Shown piece after piece: positions 27,724 to 37,479 of a DNA stretch of 64,000 bases (the stretch's first letter is position 1; every line of letters starts with the position of its first letter). The notes beneath the pieces are model-generated. The model saw only the letters and a list, made by a program, of their open reading frames with translations, had not been told where the DNA came from and made no database searches. A program made the translations under genes and the position numbers. The stretch spans positions 310,001-374,000 of the forward strand of contig NZ_FNWH01000006.1 in the NCBI RefSeq assembly GCF_900106585.1, written 5' to 3'. Source of the DNA: Acidaminococcus timonensis (GTDB lineage: Bacteria > Bacillota > Negativicutes > Acidaminococcales > Acidaminococcaceae).

Positions 27724-28343
27724 TGGCTAACAAAGTAGTGCTGCATACGCCCATTAAATCCGAAGATATCGAAAACCTGAAAATCGGCGATATCGTGTAC
27801 CTGACCGGCAAGATCACCACCTGCCGGGATGTGGCTCACCGCCGGCTGATCGAGGAACACCGGGAACTGCCGGTGAATCTGGAAGGGGGCGCCATTTTCC
27901 ACGCAGGCCCCATCGTCCGTCCCATCGAAGGGAAGGAAAACGCCTATGAAATGGTTTCCATCGGACCGACCACGTCCATGCGGATGGAAAAATTCGAAAA
28001 GGATTTCATTCCCCAGACCGGCGTGAAACTGATCGTTGGGAAAGGCGGCATGGGCCCTGACACCATGGAAGCCTGCCAGAAATACAAGACCATCTTCTGC
28101 GTATTCCCCGCCGGTTGTGCCGTGGTTTCCGCCGTGCATTTCAAGAAGATCATCGACGCCCAGTGGAAAGACCTGGGGATGCCGGAAACCCTGTGGACCA
28201 GTGAAGTGGAAGAACTGGGGCCCCTGATCGTGGCTGTGGACACCAAAGGCGGCAACCTGTTCGAAGAAAACAAGAAAATCTACAAGAAGAGAGCCGAAGA
28301 AGTGTATGAGGAAATCATCCCTCATGTCCGGTTCATCAAATAA
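27723..28343 (+). CDS. ttdB: Fe-S hydro-lyase beta subunit, L(+)-tartrate dehydratase/fumarase type
   Basis: The 206-residue beta subunit completes the active site of the alpha/beta dehydratase. Features include IGDIVYLTGKITTCRDVAHRRL, IFHAGPIV, the substrate-binding SIGPTTSMRME segment, VGKGGMG, and the FPAGCAV block. These correspond to TtdB of E. coli as I recall it (about 201 residues), including a closing ...HV.FIK end. Its ATG shares a base with the alpha-subunit stop, so the subunits are translationally coupled. A strong terminator follows, ending the permease-ttdA-ttdB unit. Confidence 0.86.
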   Translation: MANKVVLHTPIKSEDIENLKIGDIVYLTGKITTCRDVAHRRLIEEHRELPVNLEGGAIFHAGPIVRPIEGKENAYEMVSIGPTTSMRMEKFEKDFIPQTGVKLIVGKGGMGPDTMEACQKYKTIFCVFPAGCAVVSAVHFKKIIDAQWKDLGMPETLWTSEVEELGPLIVAVDTKGGNLFEENKKIYKKRAEEVYEEIIPHVRFIK

Positions 28344-28354
28344 TTCCAGTCGGC

Positions 28355-28390
28355 AAAAAGGGTGTTGCACATTGTGCAGCACCCTTTTTC
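28355..28390 (+). terminator. Rho-independent terminator after ttdB
   Basis: A 16-bp stem (28355-28370 with 28374-28389, one G-U) capped by a 3-base loop, ending in five T. Confidence 0.93.
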
Positions 28391-28432
28391 TGTGGTAGAA
28401 TGATTTCACTTGCTTGTGAGAAAGGAATTGCC

Positions 28433-29332
28433 ATGGAAAAAGCCAAAGGAAATCTGTTGCTGCTGCTCACCGCTCTGATCTGGGGAAGTGCCTTTGTGGC
28501 CCAGAGTGTGGGCATGGACTATATCGGCCCCTTCACCTTCAGCGCTGTACGGAATCTGATCGCCATCCTGGTGCTGATCCCGGTGGTGTGGGTGTTCGGG
28601 TGCCCCCGGGAAGAGAAGAACCGGCTGACACCCTGTGAGCGGCTGAAACCGGACCCGGTGACCCTAAAGGCAGGCGTCCTGTGCGGAATCTGGATGGGCA
28701 TCGCCAGCATCCTGCAGCAGGTGGGCATGGTCATGACCACCGCCGGGAAGGCCGGTTTCATCACGGCTTTGTACATCATCCTGGTGCCCATCCTGGGTCG
28801 TTTCCTGGGGCGTCCGGTGCGGAAAATCATGCTCCTGTGCGTGCCCATGGCCCTGGTGGGGTTCTACCTGCTGTGCGTGAAGGGGGGCTTCAGCATCTCC
28901 TTTGGAGATTTCCTGATCTTCCTCTGTGCCATCTTCTTTGCCGGCCAGATCCTGACCATCGACCATTTCCTGCTGCTGGGAGCCAGCAGTGTGAAGCTGG
29001 CCTGGGTCCAGTTTGCCGTGACCTTTGTGATTTCGGCGGTGCTCACCGTCCTGTTCGAGAAACCGGTGTGGGAGGCCCTGTGGGAGGCCCGCTGGGCGCT
29101 GCTGTACACGGGGATGCTCTCCAGCGGGGTGGCCTATACGCTGCAGATTGTGGGCCAGAAGTATACGGAACCTACCACGGCCACCCTGATCATGAGCCTG
29201 GAATCGGTGTTTGCGGCCCTATCCGGCTGGTTGCTGCTGGGCGAGACCATGACGGGGAAGGAACTGACCGGATGCGTGCTGGTGTTCGTGGCGGTGTTAT
29301 TGGCCCAGATCCCCATCAAAAAACGGACATGA
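28433..29332 (+). CDS. EamA/DMT-superfamily metabolite transporter
   Basis: The 299-residue protein has ten predicted membrane segments in two EamA repeats. It begins LLLLTALIWGSAFVAQ, a typical first helix, and the second repeat ends in SLESVFAALSGWLLLGETMTG, the classic EamA signature. Members export or import amino acids, nucleotide precursors or other small metabolites; nothing here fixes the substrate. The ATG at 28433 has AAAGGA 6 bases upstream. It lies between the ttdB terminator and its own terminator, so it is a single-gene unit. Confidence 0.88.
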   Translation: MEKAKGNLLLLLTALIWGSAFVAQSVGMDYIGPFTFSAVRNLIAILVLIPVVWVFGCPREEKNRLTPCERLKPDPVTLKAGVLCGIWMGIASILQQVGMVMTTAGKAGFITALYIILVPILGRFLGRPVRKIMLLCVPMALVGFYLLCVKGGFSISFGDFLIFLCAIFFAGQILTIDHFLLLGASSVKLAWVQFAVTFVISAVLTVLFEKPVWEALWEARWALLYTGMLSSGVAYTLQIVGQKYTEPTTATLIMSLESVFAALSGWLLLGETMTGKELTGCVLVFVAVLLAQIPIKKRT

Positions 29333-29355
29333 GCAGTTCCTCATGTCCGTTTTTG
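29319..29355 (+). terminator. Rho-independent terminator overlapping the end of the EamA gene
   Basis: Perfect 14-bp arms (29319-29332 and 29341-29354). The left arm is the last codons and stop of the transporter gene, and the right arm ends in T5. Confidence 0.9.
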
Positions 29356-29424
29356 TCATAGATCTCCCAACAGGGTTATTTTTTCAATTCCTTCCTAAAT
29401 TCCATTTCGAAAGGAGTACCTTCC

Positions 29425-30558
29425 ATGAGCCATCCCTGGTCTTCTTATCAGGGGATTTACATCCACATCCCGTTCTGCGTGCACAAGTGTGCCTACTGCG
29501 ATTTTGCTTCCTATCAAATTTATAACGACCATGTAATGGCTGACTATACCCGCCGTCTGGTGCAGGAAATCAGAAGCTGGGAACCGGACCTGCCCATCCG
29601 ATCGGACGCCACCATGTATTTCGGCGGGGGGACTCCCAGCGTACTGCCCGTGGAGCTGCTGTTCCGGATCGTCCAGGCCCTGAAGGACCGGGGCTTCTGG
29701 AACCGGCCCCGGGAAGCCACGCTGGAAGCCAATCCGGGAACCCTTGATGGGGACCGGCTCCGGACTTATCGCCAACTGGGCTTTGACCGGCTGAGCCTGG
29801 GGATCCAGAGCTTCCAGCCGGCAGAACTGGCGGCCATGGGACGGATCCATATGGCGGAAGAGGCCAAAGAAGCCATCGCCCTGGCCCGGCAGGCCGGCTT
29901 TGCCCGGCTGAGCGGCGACCTGATCTATGGGTACCCCGGCCAGACTGTGGACAGTGTCCGAGATTCTCTCCACCAGCTGCTGGAGACCGGTGTGGACCAT
30001 GTGTCCGTATACGGCCTGACGGTGGAGAAGGGAACCCGGGTGTACGCCCAGTTGCAGCAGGGAAAGGCTGTGCTGCCGCCGGAGGAAGCGGTCGGGGCCA
30101 TGTACGACCTGCTGATGGATCAACTGCCCGAAGCCGGCTATCGCCGGTACGAAATCTCCAACTTTGCCCGGCCGGGACAGGAATCCCGGCATAACCAGAT
30201 TTACTGGCACTATGACCCCTATATGGCCTTTGGGGCGGCAGCGTGCCGCTTCAACGGGAAACGGCGGGAAACGAATCCCCGCAGTCTGGTGGACTATCTG
30301 CAGGGAAAAGCACCGGAGGTGGAGGAGCTGTCCCCTTCCATCCGCCGGGAGGAACTGGTCTTCATGAGCCTGCGCACGGTCAGGGGGCTGTCTCTGCAGG
30401 AATTCCGGGAACGGACAGGAGAGGATTTCTTTCATATATATAAAGAAGGCTGGGAGCACTGTCTGAAACGGCGCTGGATCCAGCAGAACGGGGACCGGAT
30501 CGTCCTGACACCTCTGGGGATGCAGTACGGGAACCTGGCATTTGAAGAATTTTTGTAA
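29425..30558 (+). CDS. hemW: Radical SAM heme chaperone HemW
   Basis: HemW is a radical-SAM relative of HemN that carries heme to target proteins rather than oxidising coproporphyrinogen. The 377-residue protein begins IYIHIPFCVHKCAYCDF, giving the CxxxCxxC cluster motif (residues 18-25) in the HemW form. It continues with MYFGGGTPSVLP, LEANPGT and LSLGIQSFQ, and ends in the HemN C-terminal domain. The usual firmicute order hemW-hrcA-grpE-dnaK-dnaJ is kept downstream. Confidence 0.94.
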   Translation: MSHPWSSYQGIYIHIPFCVHKCAYCDFASYQIYNDHVMADYTRRLVQEIRSWEPDLPIRSDATMYFGGGTPSVLPVELLFRIVQALKDRGFWNRPREATLEANPGTLDGDRLRTYRQLGFDRLSLGIQSFQPAELAAMGRIHMAEEAKEAIALARQAGFARLSGDLIYGYPGQTVDSVRDSLHQLLETGVDHVSVYGLTVEKGTRVYAQLQQGKAVLPPEEAVGAMYDLLMDQLPEAGYRRYEISNFARPGQESRHNQIYWHYDPYMAFGAAACRFNGKRRETNPRSLVDYLQGKAPEVEELSPSIRREELVFMSLRTVRGLSLQEFRERTGEDFFHIYKEGWEHCLKRRWIQQNGDRIVLTPLGMQYGNLAFEEFL

Positions 30559-30584
30559 ACGGGAAAATATTTTCAGGAAAAGTA

Positions 30585-30613
30585 TTGACAATTTGACTAA
30601 AGAGGTGTATCTT
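30585..30613 (+). promoter_or_regulatory. Promoter of the hrcA-grpE-dnaK-dnaJ operon
   Basis: Perfect TTGACA (30585-30590), a 17-base spacer and TATCTT (30608-30613). The CIRCE operator starts 13 bases downstream of the -10 box. Confidence 0.8.
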
Positions 30614-30625
30614 TACCATTAGATG

Positions 30626-30652
30626 TTAGCACTCCAATGAAAAGAGTGCTAA
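30626..30652. promoter_or_regulatory. CIRCE operator (HrcA binding site)
   Basis: A perfect TTAGCACTC - 9 bases - GAGTGCTAA inverted repeat (30626-30634 and 30644-30652), located at the expected transcription start of the heat-shock operon. HrcA binds it to repress the operon until heat stress titrates the GroE-dependent repressor. Confidence 0.98.
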
Positions 30653-30667
30653 CAATCCAGGAAAGAG

Positions 30668-31708
30668 ATGATTACAGTGCTGAGTGACCGCAAGAAAAAA
30701 ATCCTTCAACTGATCATTGAAGACTATATCGAAACGGCTGAGCCTGTAGGATCTCGCAGCATTGCCAGGAAATACAACCTGGGGATCAGCCCCGCAACCA
30801 TCCGGAACGAAATGTCCGACCTGGAACTGCTGGGGTATCTGGAGCAGCCGCACACCTCGGCGGGGCGTGTCCCGTCAGCAGCGGCCTACCGGTACTATGT
30901 GGACAGCCTGGTGAAACCTGCCGCACTGGCGCCCAATGATGTGGCACTGATCAACAGCTGGTTCCGGGAACGGGTCCACAGTATCGATGATATCTTCCAG
31001 TCCACTGCCAAGATTCTGTCGCGGATGAGCAAGAACGTATCCGTGGTGCTGGCCAACAAGGACAGCGCAGGGGTGTTTTCCTACCTGCGGTTCCTGCCCC
31101 TGAACGAGCACCAGGCCATCCTGTGCATCGTGGCTGATGACGGGCGGATGGACAACAGTGTGATCCGGATTCCGGCCGGTATGAACCGCCTGGAGATGGA
31201 TACCCTGGCCCAGCGGGTGACCAATCAGCTCCACGGGATGAAACTGGACGATATCACAGACCAGGTCCTGAAAGAAGTCCGGAATGCTCTTGCCGGCGAT
31301 AAAACCCTGTATGCTTCTCTGATCCAGGTGGTCAGACAGATGCAGAATGACCAGCAGGAGAACAAGATGTATCTGGGCGGAACCAAACAGTTGCTCAGCC
31401 AGCCTGAATTCAAAGATCCGGAACGGATCAAGGAGCTGCTGAGCGTGCTGGAGGAAGAGCAGATGCTGAAGGATATGCTGATGGCCGATAAAGACTCCGG
31501 TCTGAAGGTGACCATCGGCAGCGAAAACAAATTTTCCGGTATCCAGGATTGCAGCATGATCCAGGCCACCTACCGGCTGAATGGCCAGGTGGTTGGGACG
31601 CTGGCCGTCCTGGGCCCCACCCGGATGGAATATCGGAAAGTGATTTCCGTAATGGATTATCTCCACAATTACCTGCGGGTGGTCATGAATAAAATGGATG
31701 AAAAGTAG
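30668..31708 (+). CDS. hrcA: Heat-inducible transcription repressor HrcA
   Basis: HrcA represses class I heat-shock genes by binding CIRCE. The 346-residue protein has the N-terminal winged helix with EPVGSRSIARKY and SPATIRNEMSDLE, then LEQPHTSAGRVPS. A GAF-like domain with insert follows, ending in the VLGPTRMEYRKVISVMDYL C-terminal motif. It is the first gene after the operator, so it is autoregulated. Confidence 0.97.
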   Translation: MITVLSDRKKKILQLIIEDYIETAEPVGSRSIARKYNLGISPATIRNEMSDLELLGYLEQPHTSAGRVPSAAAYRYYVDSLVKPAALAPNDVALINSWFRERVHSIDDIFQSTAKILSRMSKNVSVVLANKDSAGVFSYLRFLPLNEHQAILCIVADDGRMDNSVIRIPAGMNRLEMDTLAQRVTNQLHGMKLDDITDQVLKEVRNALAGDKTLYASLIQVVRQMQNDQQENKMYLGGTKQLLSQPEFKDPERIKELLSVLEEEQMLKDMLMADKDSGLKVTIGSENKFSGIQDCSMIQATYRLNGQVVGTLAVLGPTRMEYRKVISVMDYLHNYLRVVMNKMDEK

Positions 31709-31718
31709 GGGAGGAACA

Positions 31719-32333
31719 ATGGAAAAGGATACGCAGAAGGAAGCGGAAACCGTCAAGGCAGAAGCGGCCAAGGCAGAAGCCGGAACCGCGGAAGCCAAAG
31801 CCGAAAACCAGGCAGCAGCCGCTGACCAGGCCGAAAAGGCTGACAAAAAGGAAGAACAGGCGGCTCCGGATCCGAAGGATGTAAAAATCGCAGCTCAGGA
31901 GAAGCAGATCGCCGATCTGCAGAACCGGCTCCTTCGCCTGCAGGCAGATTTCGACAACTTCCGGAAACGGAACAATGAAGAACGGGAACGGCTGGGCCGG
32001 TATGTAACCGGTCAGGTGGCCCGGGAATTCCTGAAGGTGCTGGATAACTTCGAACGGGCGGAAGCCAGTCTGAAAACCAGCCAGGATGACAACGCCCTGC
32101 AGGTGGGAATGGAAAAAATCCACAAGCAGTTCGAAAAGGCGCTGCAGACCCTGCACATCGAAGAAATCCCTGCCCAGGGAAAACCTTTCGATCCCAATAT
32201 CCACGAAGCCGTCATGCAGGGCAGCAATCCGGACCTGCCCGATGAAAGCATCGATCTGGTCCTTGAAAAAGGCTATAAGATCGGTGACGATGTGATCCGG
32301 CACTCCAAAGTGCGGGTCGTCCGGAACGATTGA
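31719..32333 (+). CDS. grpE: Nucleotide exchange factor GrpE
   Basis: GrpE releases ADP from DnaK. The 204-residue protein has a long Ala/Glu/Lys-rich N-terminal extension (about residues 1-50). The coiled-coil dimerisation helix follows, with LQADFDNFRKRNNEER, then the beta-wing domain with NIHEAVMQ. The ATG at 31719 has GGGGAGG upstream; an earlier in-frame start overlaps hrcA. It sits between hrcA and dnaK in the standard order. Confidence 0.96.
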   Translation: MEKDTQKEAETVKAEAAKAEAGTAEAKAENQAAAADQAEKADKKEEQAAPDPKDVKIAAQEKQIADLQNRLLRLQADFDNFRKRNNEERERLGRYVTGQVAREFLKVLDNFERAEASLKTSQDDNALQVGMEKIHKQFEKALQTLHIEEIPAQGKPFDPNIHEAVMQGSNPDLPDESIDLVLEKGYKIGDDVIRHSKVRVVRND

Positions 32334-32388
32334 TTGCAAACAACTTTTTAACCATAGAAGATTCCAGATTTGACAGGAGGAATTCATT

Positions 32389-34251
32389 ATGTCTAAGATT
32401 ATTGGTATTGACTTGGGGACCACCAACTCCGTAGTAGCTGTTATGGAAGGTGGCGAACCTACAGTTATCACCACCCAGGAAGGCGGCCGTCTGACTCCTT
32501 CCGTGGTTGGCTTTACGAAAAACGGGGAAAGACTGGTAGGCCAGCTGGCCAAACGGCAGGCTGTGTCCAACCCTGAACGGACCATCAGCTCCATCAAACG
32601 CCATATGGGCACGAAATATACGGTGACCATCGACGGCAAGAGCTATACGCCGGAACAGATTTCCGCCATGATCCTGGAAAAGATGAAGGGTGATGCGGAA
32701 CGGTATCTGGGTGAAAAAGTCACCGAAGCCGTCATTACGGTACCGGCTTACTTCAACGACAGCCAGCGTCAGGCCACCAAGGATGCAGGCCGGATCGCAG
32801 GGCTGGATGTAAAGCGGATCATCAACGAACCGACCGCTGCTGCACTGGCCTATGGGATCGATAAATCCGACGACCATACCATCCTGGTCTATGACCTGGG
32901 CGGCGGCACCTTCGATGTGTCCATCCTGGAACTGGGCGACGGCGTGTTCGAAGTGAAATCCACCAATGGGGATACCCATCTGGGCGGCGATGACTTCGAT
33001 AAGCGGATCATGGACTGGATGTGCGACGAATTCAAGAAACAGAACGGCATCGACCTGACCGGCGACAAGATGGCTATGCAGCGGATCCGTGAGGCTGCTG
33101 AAAAAGCCAAGATCGAACTGTCCAACATGCTGACCACCAACATCAACCTGCCGTTCATTTCCGCAGGCCCTAACGGCCCTGTGCATATGGACCTGGATCT
33201 GACCCGGGCCAAATTCGATGAAATGACCAGTGATCTGGTCGACCGGACCATCGTCTGCGTGAACAAGGCCCTGAGCGATGCCCACATGACCCCGAAAGAC
33301 ATCAACAAAGTCCTGCTGGTTGGCGGTTCTTCCCGTATCCCGGCTGTGCAGGAAGCCATCAAACGGACCATGGGTCAGGAACCGGCACACGGCGTGAACC
33401 CGGATGAATGTGTAGCCATGGGTGCTGCCATCCAGGCCGGCGTTCTGGCTGGTGATGTGAAAGACGTCCTGCTGCTGGATGTTACGCCTCTGTCCCTGGG
33501 GATTGAAACCATGGGCGGCGTGATGACCAAGATCATCGATCGGAACACCACCATCCCGACCTCCAAGAAACAGATCTTCTCTACGGCTACCGATAACCAG
33601 CCTTCTGTAGACATCCATGTGCTGCAGGGCGAACGGGAAATGGCTGCCGACAACAAGACCCTGGGTCGTTTTGAACTGAGCGGCATTCCGGCTGCTCCCC
33701 GGGGAGTGCCTCAAATTGAAGTGGCCTTCGATATCGATGCCAACGGTATCGTGAACGTAAGCGCCAAGGATCTGGGTACCGGCAAGGAACAGAAGATCAC
33801 CATTACTTCTTCCGGCAGCCTGAGCAAGGAAGAAGTGGATAAGATGGTGAAGGAAGCCCAGGCCAACGAAGCTGCCGACAAGAAACGGAAGGAAGCCGTG
33901 GAAGCCAGGAACCAGGCCGATACCCTGATTTACCAGGCTGAAAAGACCATCAAAGACATGAACGGCAAGGGCCATGATGATCAGATCAAGAAGGTCCAGG
34001 ATGCCATCGCTGCTTTGAAGGAAACCATGAAGAGCGACGATACCGACAAGATCAAAGCCGATACCGAAGCCCTGCAGAAACCGCTGTATGAACTGAGTGC
34101 GGAACTGTATAAACAGAACCAGGGCGCCGCTCAGGGTGCTGCTGGTGCTGCCGGTGCCAATGCCAATGCGGGCGCAGGTGCAGGCGCTGAACAGAAGAAA
34201 TCCGACGACGATGTGGTGGATGCCGAAGTCGTGGACGATGATAAGAAATAA
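32389..34251 (+). CDS. dnaK: Chaperone DnaK (Hsp70)
   Basis: DnaK is the ATP-dependent Hsp70 chaperone. The 620-residue protein opens with [19 protein letters not shown]. It shows the [14 protein letters not shown] phosphate motif, the [11 protein letters not shown] motif, the interdomain linker [14 protein letters not shown] and the substrate-binding domain. A Gly/Ala-rich tail ends in an acidic [12 protein letters not shown] stretch. One shorter deletion in the N-terminal domain (relative to proteobacterial DnaK) is typical of firmicutes. An AGGAGG site precedes the ATG. Confidence 0.98.
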   Translation: MSKIIGIDLGTTNSVVAVMEGGEPTVITTQEGGRLTPSVVGFTKNGERLVGQLAKRQAVSNPERTISSIKRHMGTKYTVTIDGKSYTPEQISAMILEKMKGDAERYLGEKVTEAVITVPAYFNDSQRQATKDAGRIAGLDVKRIINEPTAAALAYGIDKSDDHTILVYDLGGGTFDVSILELGDGVFEVKSTNGDTHLGGDDFDKRIMDWMCDEFKKQNGIDLTGDKMAMQRIREAAEKAKIELSNMLTTNINLPFISAGPNGPVHMDLDLTRAKFDEMTSDLVDRTIVCVNKALSDAHMTPKDINKVLLVGGSSRIPAVQEAIKRTMGQEPAHGVNPDECVAMGAAIQAGVLAGDVKDVLLLDVTPLSLGIETMGGVMTKIIDRNTTIPTSKKQIFSTATDNQPSVDIHVLQGEREMAADNKTLGRFELSGIPAAPRGVPQIEVAFDIDANGIVNVSAKDLGTGKEQKITITSSGSLSKEEVDKMVKEAQANEAADKKRKEAVEARNQADTLIYQAEKTIKDMNGKGHDDQIKKVQDAIAALKETMKSDDTDKIKADTEALQKPLYELSAELYKQNQGAAQGAAGAAGANANAGAGAGAEQKKSDDDVVDAEVVDDDKK

Positions 34252-34274
34252 GCTTTTCCTAGAGGGAGATACTG

Positions 34275-35450
34275 ATGGCAGAGAAGAGAGATTATTATGA
34301 AGTGCTGGGCGTGTCCAGGGACGCTTCGGCGGAGGAGCTGAAAAAAGCTTACCACAAACTGGCACGCAAGTATCATCCTGACTTGAACAAAAACGATCCG
34401 ACAGCAGCTGATAAGTTCAAAGAGGTCAACGAGGCCTACAGTGTCCTCAGCGATCCCCAGAAGAAGGTGGCCTACGACCAGTATGGTCATGCCGCCTTCC
34501 AGAACGGGGGCGCCGGTGCCGGTGGAGCAGGCAATCCCTTCGGTGGCGGGTTCCAGGGCTTTGGCGGTTTCGGCGGCGGTGAAGGCATGGACGACATCTT
34601 CAATATGTTCTTTGGAGGTGCCGGCCGTGGCGGAGCCGGTCGTCGGGCCGACAATGGACCTCGTCAGGGCGCCGATCTGCGGATGGATATGCAGATCACC
34701 TTTGAAGAAGCAGCCTTCGGCACGGAAAAGAAAGTCCGCCTGAACCGGGAGGAAGAATGTGAGACCTGTCACGGGTCCGGAGCGGCTCCCGGCAGCACGC
34801 CGGAAACCTGTCCGGACTGCCATGGGACAGGGGAAATCCGGGTTACCCAGAATTCTCTCTTTGGCCAGGTGGTCAATGTACGGACCTGCCCCAAATGCCA
34901 TGGCACCGGGAAAATCGTGACCAATCCCTGCAAGGATTGCCACGGGACCGGCCGGGTGAAGCAGAAGAGAACCCTGACAGTGAAGATCCCTGCCGGTGTG
35001 GACAACGGCTCCCGCCTGCGGGTGGCCGGAGAAGGGGAAGCAGGACTGCGGGGCGGCCGTCCTGGGGACCTGTATGTGTACCTGTATGTGAAACCCCATA
35101 AGTTCTTCGAACGGGAAGGCACCACGGTCACCTGCGAAGTGCCCATCAACATCGTGCAGGCAACCCTGGGGGCTGAAATCGAAGTGCCGACCCTGTACGG
35201 CAAGGTGAAGGTTCGGATTCCGGAAGGGACCCAGCCCAATAAGGTCCTGCGGCTGAAGGGCAAGGGAATCGTATCCCTGCGGACAGGCCAGAAGGGTGAT
35301 CAGATGGTACGGATCAAGGTTGTAATCCCCACCGGGCTCAGCGAAGCCCAGAAAGATGCGTTGCGGAAGTTCGGCGAAGCCAGCGGAAGCACCATCAATC
35401 CGGAAGAAAAAAGCTTCCTGAATAAAATCAAGAATCTGTTCAACAAGTAA
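34275..35450 (+). CDS. dnaJ: Chaperone DnaJ (Hsp40)
   Basis: DnaJ stimulates DnaK ATPase activity and delivers substrates. The 391-residue type I protein has a J domain with HPD in YHPDLNK (near residue 36) and a Gly/Phe-rich region (about 75-125). Four zinc-finger repeats follow ([32 protein letters not shown]), then the C-terminal substrate domains. It ends the heat-shock operon at a terminator. Confidence 0.97.
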   Translation: MAEKRDYYEVLGVSRDASAEELKKAYHKLARKYHPDLNKNDPTAADKFKEVNEAYSVLSDPQKKVAYDQYGHAAFQNGGAGAGGAGNPFGGGFQGFGGFGGGEGMDDIFNMFFGGAGRGGAGRRADNGPRQGADLRMDMQITFEEAAFGTEKKVRLNREEECETCHGSGAAPGSTPETCPDCHGTGEIRVTQNSLFGQVVNVRTCPKCHGTGKIVTNPCKDCHGTGRVKQKRTLTVKIPAGVDNGSRLRVAGEGEAGLRGGRPGDLYVYLYVKPHKFFEREGTTVTCEVPINIVQATLGAEIEVPTLYGKVKVRIPEGTQPNKVLRLKGKGIVSLRTGQKGDQMVRIKVVIPTGLSEAQKDALRKFGEASGSTINPEEKSFLNKIKNLFNK

Positions 35451-35460
35451 AGATGAATTG

Positions 35461-35497
35461 ACGAGACTGTTGCGTAGGCAGCGGTCTCGTTTTTTTA
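35461..35497 (+). terminator. Rho-independent terminator after dnaJ
   Basis: A 13-bp stem with two G-U pairs (35461-35473 with 35478-35490), a 4-base loop and a run of eight T. Confidence 0.92.
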
Positions 35498-35700
35498 TGT
35501 GGAAAAAACAGAAGGAAATGTGCATAGACAATGTGGAAATAATTTGTGAACAATCAATAAACCCGAATAAAACACATAAAGAACAGGTGGATATTCAATA
35601 ATAATTCGTATATAATATAACGACAAAAAGAAACGAAAGTATTGTCGGAAAAGACTATTGGTTACAATACAAATAACAAGACAGATAAGGGGAATCCACT
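35498..35700 (+). promoter_or_regulatory. AT-rich intergenic region with a probable promoter of the TPS locus
   Basis: This stretch is much richer in A and T than its surroundings. It holds a perfect TATAAT at 35611-35616 without a clear -35 box, and a second possible -10 (TACAAT, 35663-35668). Such AT-rich promoter regions often accompany surface-protein genes. I see no operator that I can name. Confidence 0.5.
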
Positions 35701-37467
35701 ATGATGAAACATCCTTTCCATCCAATGATCGGGGCAGCCATAGCACTGGGCCTGGGAGTACTGCCTGTGGCAGTGGCCGGTGCGGCCCTCACCCAGGAAG
35801 ATGCTGCGGCGCTGCAGAATGTTCGGCAGCGGCAGAGTGATGCCTCCATGCTCCAGAACGAAGCACGGAATCGGGCCCGGGCGGAAGCCTAGCGGGCCGC
35901 CGCCACCGGTCAGATTGCCGTAGAAGAGACAGAACGCCCCAAACTGGATTTGCCGGATACCCTGAAGGTCCAGGTGAACGGATTCAAGATCACCGGCCAG
36001 GATGTGATCCCGGAACCGGAGCTCCAGTCGCTGCTGGCGGATAAAAAGGGCCGGCTGCTGACCTTTAAGGACCTCCAGGAAGGCGCTGATACACTGACCC
36101 GGTACTTCCGGGGAAAAGGGTACCTGGTGGCCCACGCCTATCTGCCGGTACAGAAGATCCATGACGGGATCGTGGAATATGCGGTGACCGTAGGCTCTCT
36201 GGACGGTTTCACCATCAACAACCATACCCGGATCCACCAGGGCGCTCTGGAGCGGGAAACCAACTTCCTGAAGAAGGAAAAATATCTGACAAGGGACAAC
36301 CTGGAACGGGCAGTATGGCTCCTGACCGACCTGGCCGGGGCGGATGCCAAGGCCACCCTCCAGAAAGGATCCAAACCCGGCAGCGTCCATGTGGTGCTGG
36401 ATGTGGACCAATACAAGGGCAAACAGGGGCTCTTCACCGCCAGCAACTACGGCAGCCGGTCCATGGGGTACAACCAGTATTCCGTGAATTACGACTTCCT
36501 GAATCTGGCCCGCGAAGGGGACCATCTCACCGCCAACCTGTCCACCTCCGGACGGAAGATGTTCGACTGGGGCCTGAATTATACCCTGCCGGTGATTCGG
36601 GACGGGTGGCGGTTCTCCGCCGGGTACAACGTGCTCAGCTACGATCTGGGAGATGAATTCGCCCAATACGACGGGGTGGGCCATTCCAAGGTGGCATCCC
36701 TGGGGCTGGATTATGCCATCCGCCGGAGCCGGAAACACAACCTGTATGCCGGGATCCGCTACGAACACAGTGACATCAAGGACGAATACCGGAAAATCTG
36801 GAATTCCACCTATGGGGACAAAACCGGGGATGCCGGGGTACTGGCTCTCTACGGGGACGACGAGGACAACCTGGGCGCCACCGACTGGCGGGTGGAATAC
36901 AAATGGGGGAACATCACCAACGATGCCTTCTATTCGCCTGACGTCTACACCCAGTGGCTGGCCGGCAGCCCCCGGACCAACGGTACCTACCACAAGGCCA
37001 CCGGCTACATCCAGCGGCGGCAGAACCTGGACGACAGGACGTACCTGCTGCTGACCGCCCGGGGCCAGTACGCCTTCTCCAACCTGGATTCGTCCGAACA
37101 CTTCTACCTGGGTGGTCCTTACGGGCTGCGGGCCTATCCCACCAGTGAGGGCTCCGGAGATACCGGGTACCTGACCCGGGCAGAACTGCGCTGGCTGCTG
37201 CCCCTCCAAAAGCAGGACCAGCAGCTGCACCTGGCCTTTTATCTGGAACACGGGGGCGTGTGGATGAACCATGACAGCAGTCTGACCCCTGTCGGAGAAA
37301 AGAACCATCGGAACCTGCAGGATGTGGGCATCGGGCTGATCTGGTCCCGGTACCAGGACTGGTTCGTCCGGGCAGACTACGCCTGGAGACTGGGAGCCGA
37401 GGAACCTGTCAGCGACACCAGCCATAAGAACGGCCATTTCTGGCTGACCGGCGGCGTGTATTTCTAA
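35701..37467 (+). pseudogene. TpsB/ShlB-family outer-membrane transporter, interrupted by an in-frame amber codon
   Basis: This encodes the outer-membrane partner of a two-partner secretion system, which exports the exoprotein encoded next. An N-terminal signal peptide (residues 1-29, ending AVAGA) is followed by a short Gln/Ala-rich segment, then TAG at 35890-35892 (codon 64). The same frame then continues without further stops through a POTRA-like domain (about 85-160, FRGKGYLVAHAYLP) and a beta-barrel with the conserved GLRAYPTSEGSGD motif. It ends at C-terminal GGVYF. A single C-to-T change from CAG would explain the TAG. No start with a ribosome-binding site or signal peptide follows the stop, so as written the gene is broken. 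A base-calling error, strain-specific mutation or amber suppression remain possible. Confidence 0.85.
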
Positions 37468-37479
37468 GTGAGGGAAACT

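Noticed and set aside
30635-30643. Second CIRCE or sigma-32-type site in the heat-shock operon
   Set aside because: Only one perfect CIRCE is present; the rest of the region fits an ordinary housekeeping promoter.
35893-37467. A separate, functional shorter transporter gene starting after the amber codon
   Set aside because: The possible in-frame TTG and GTG starts lack ribosome-binding sites, and the product would have no signal peptide, so it could not reach the outer membrane.
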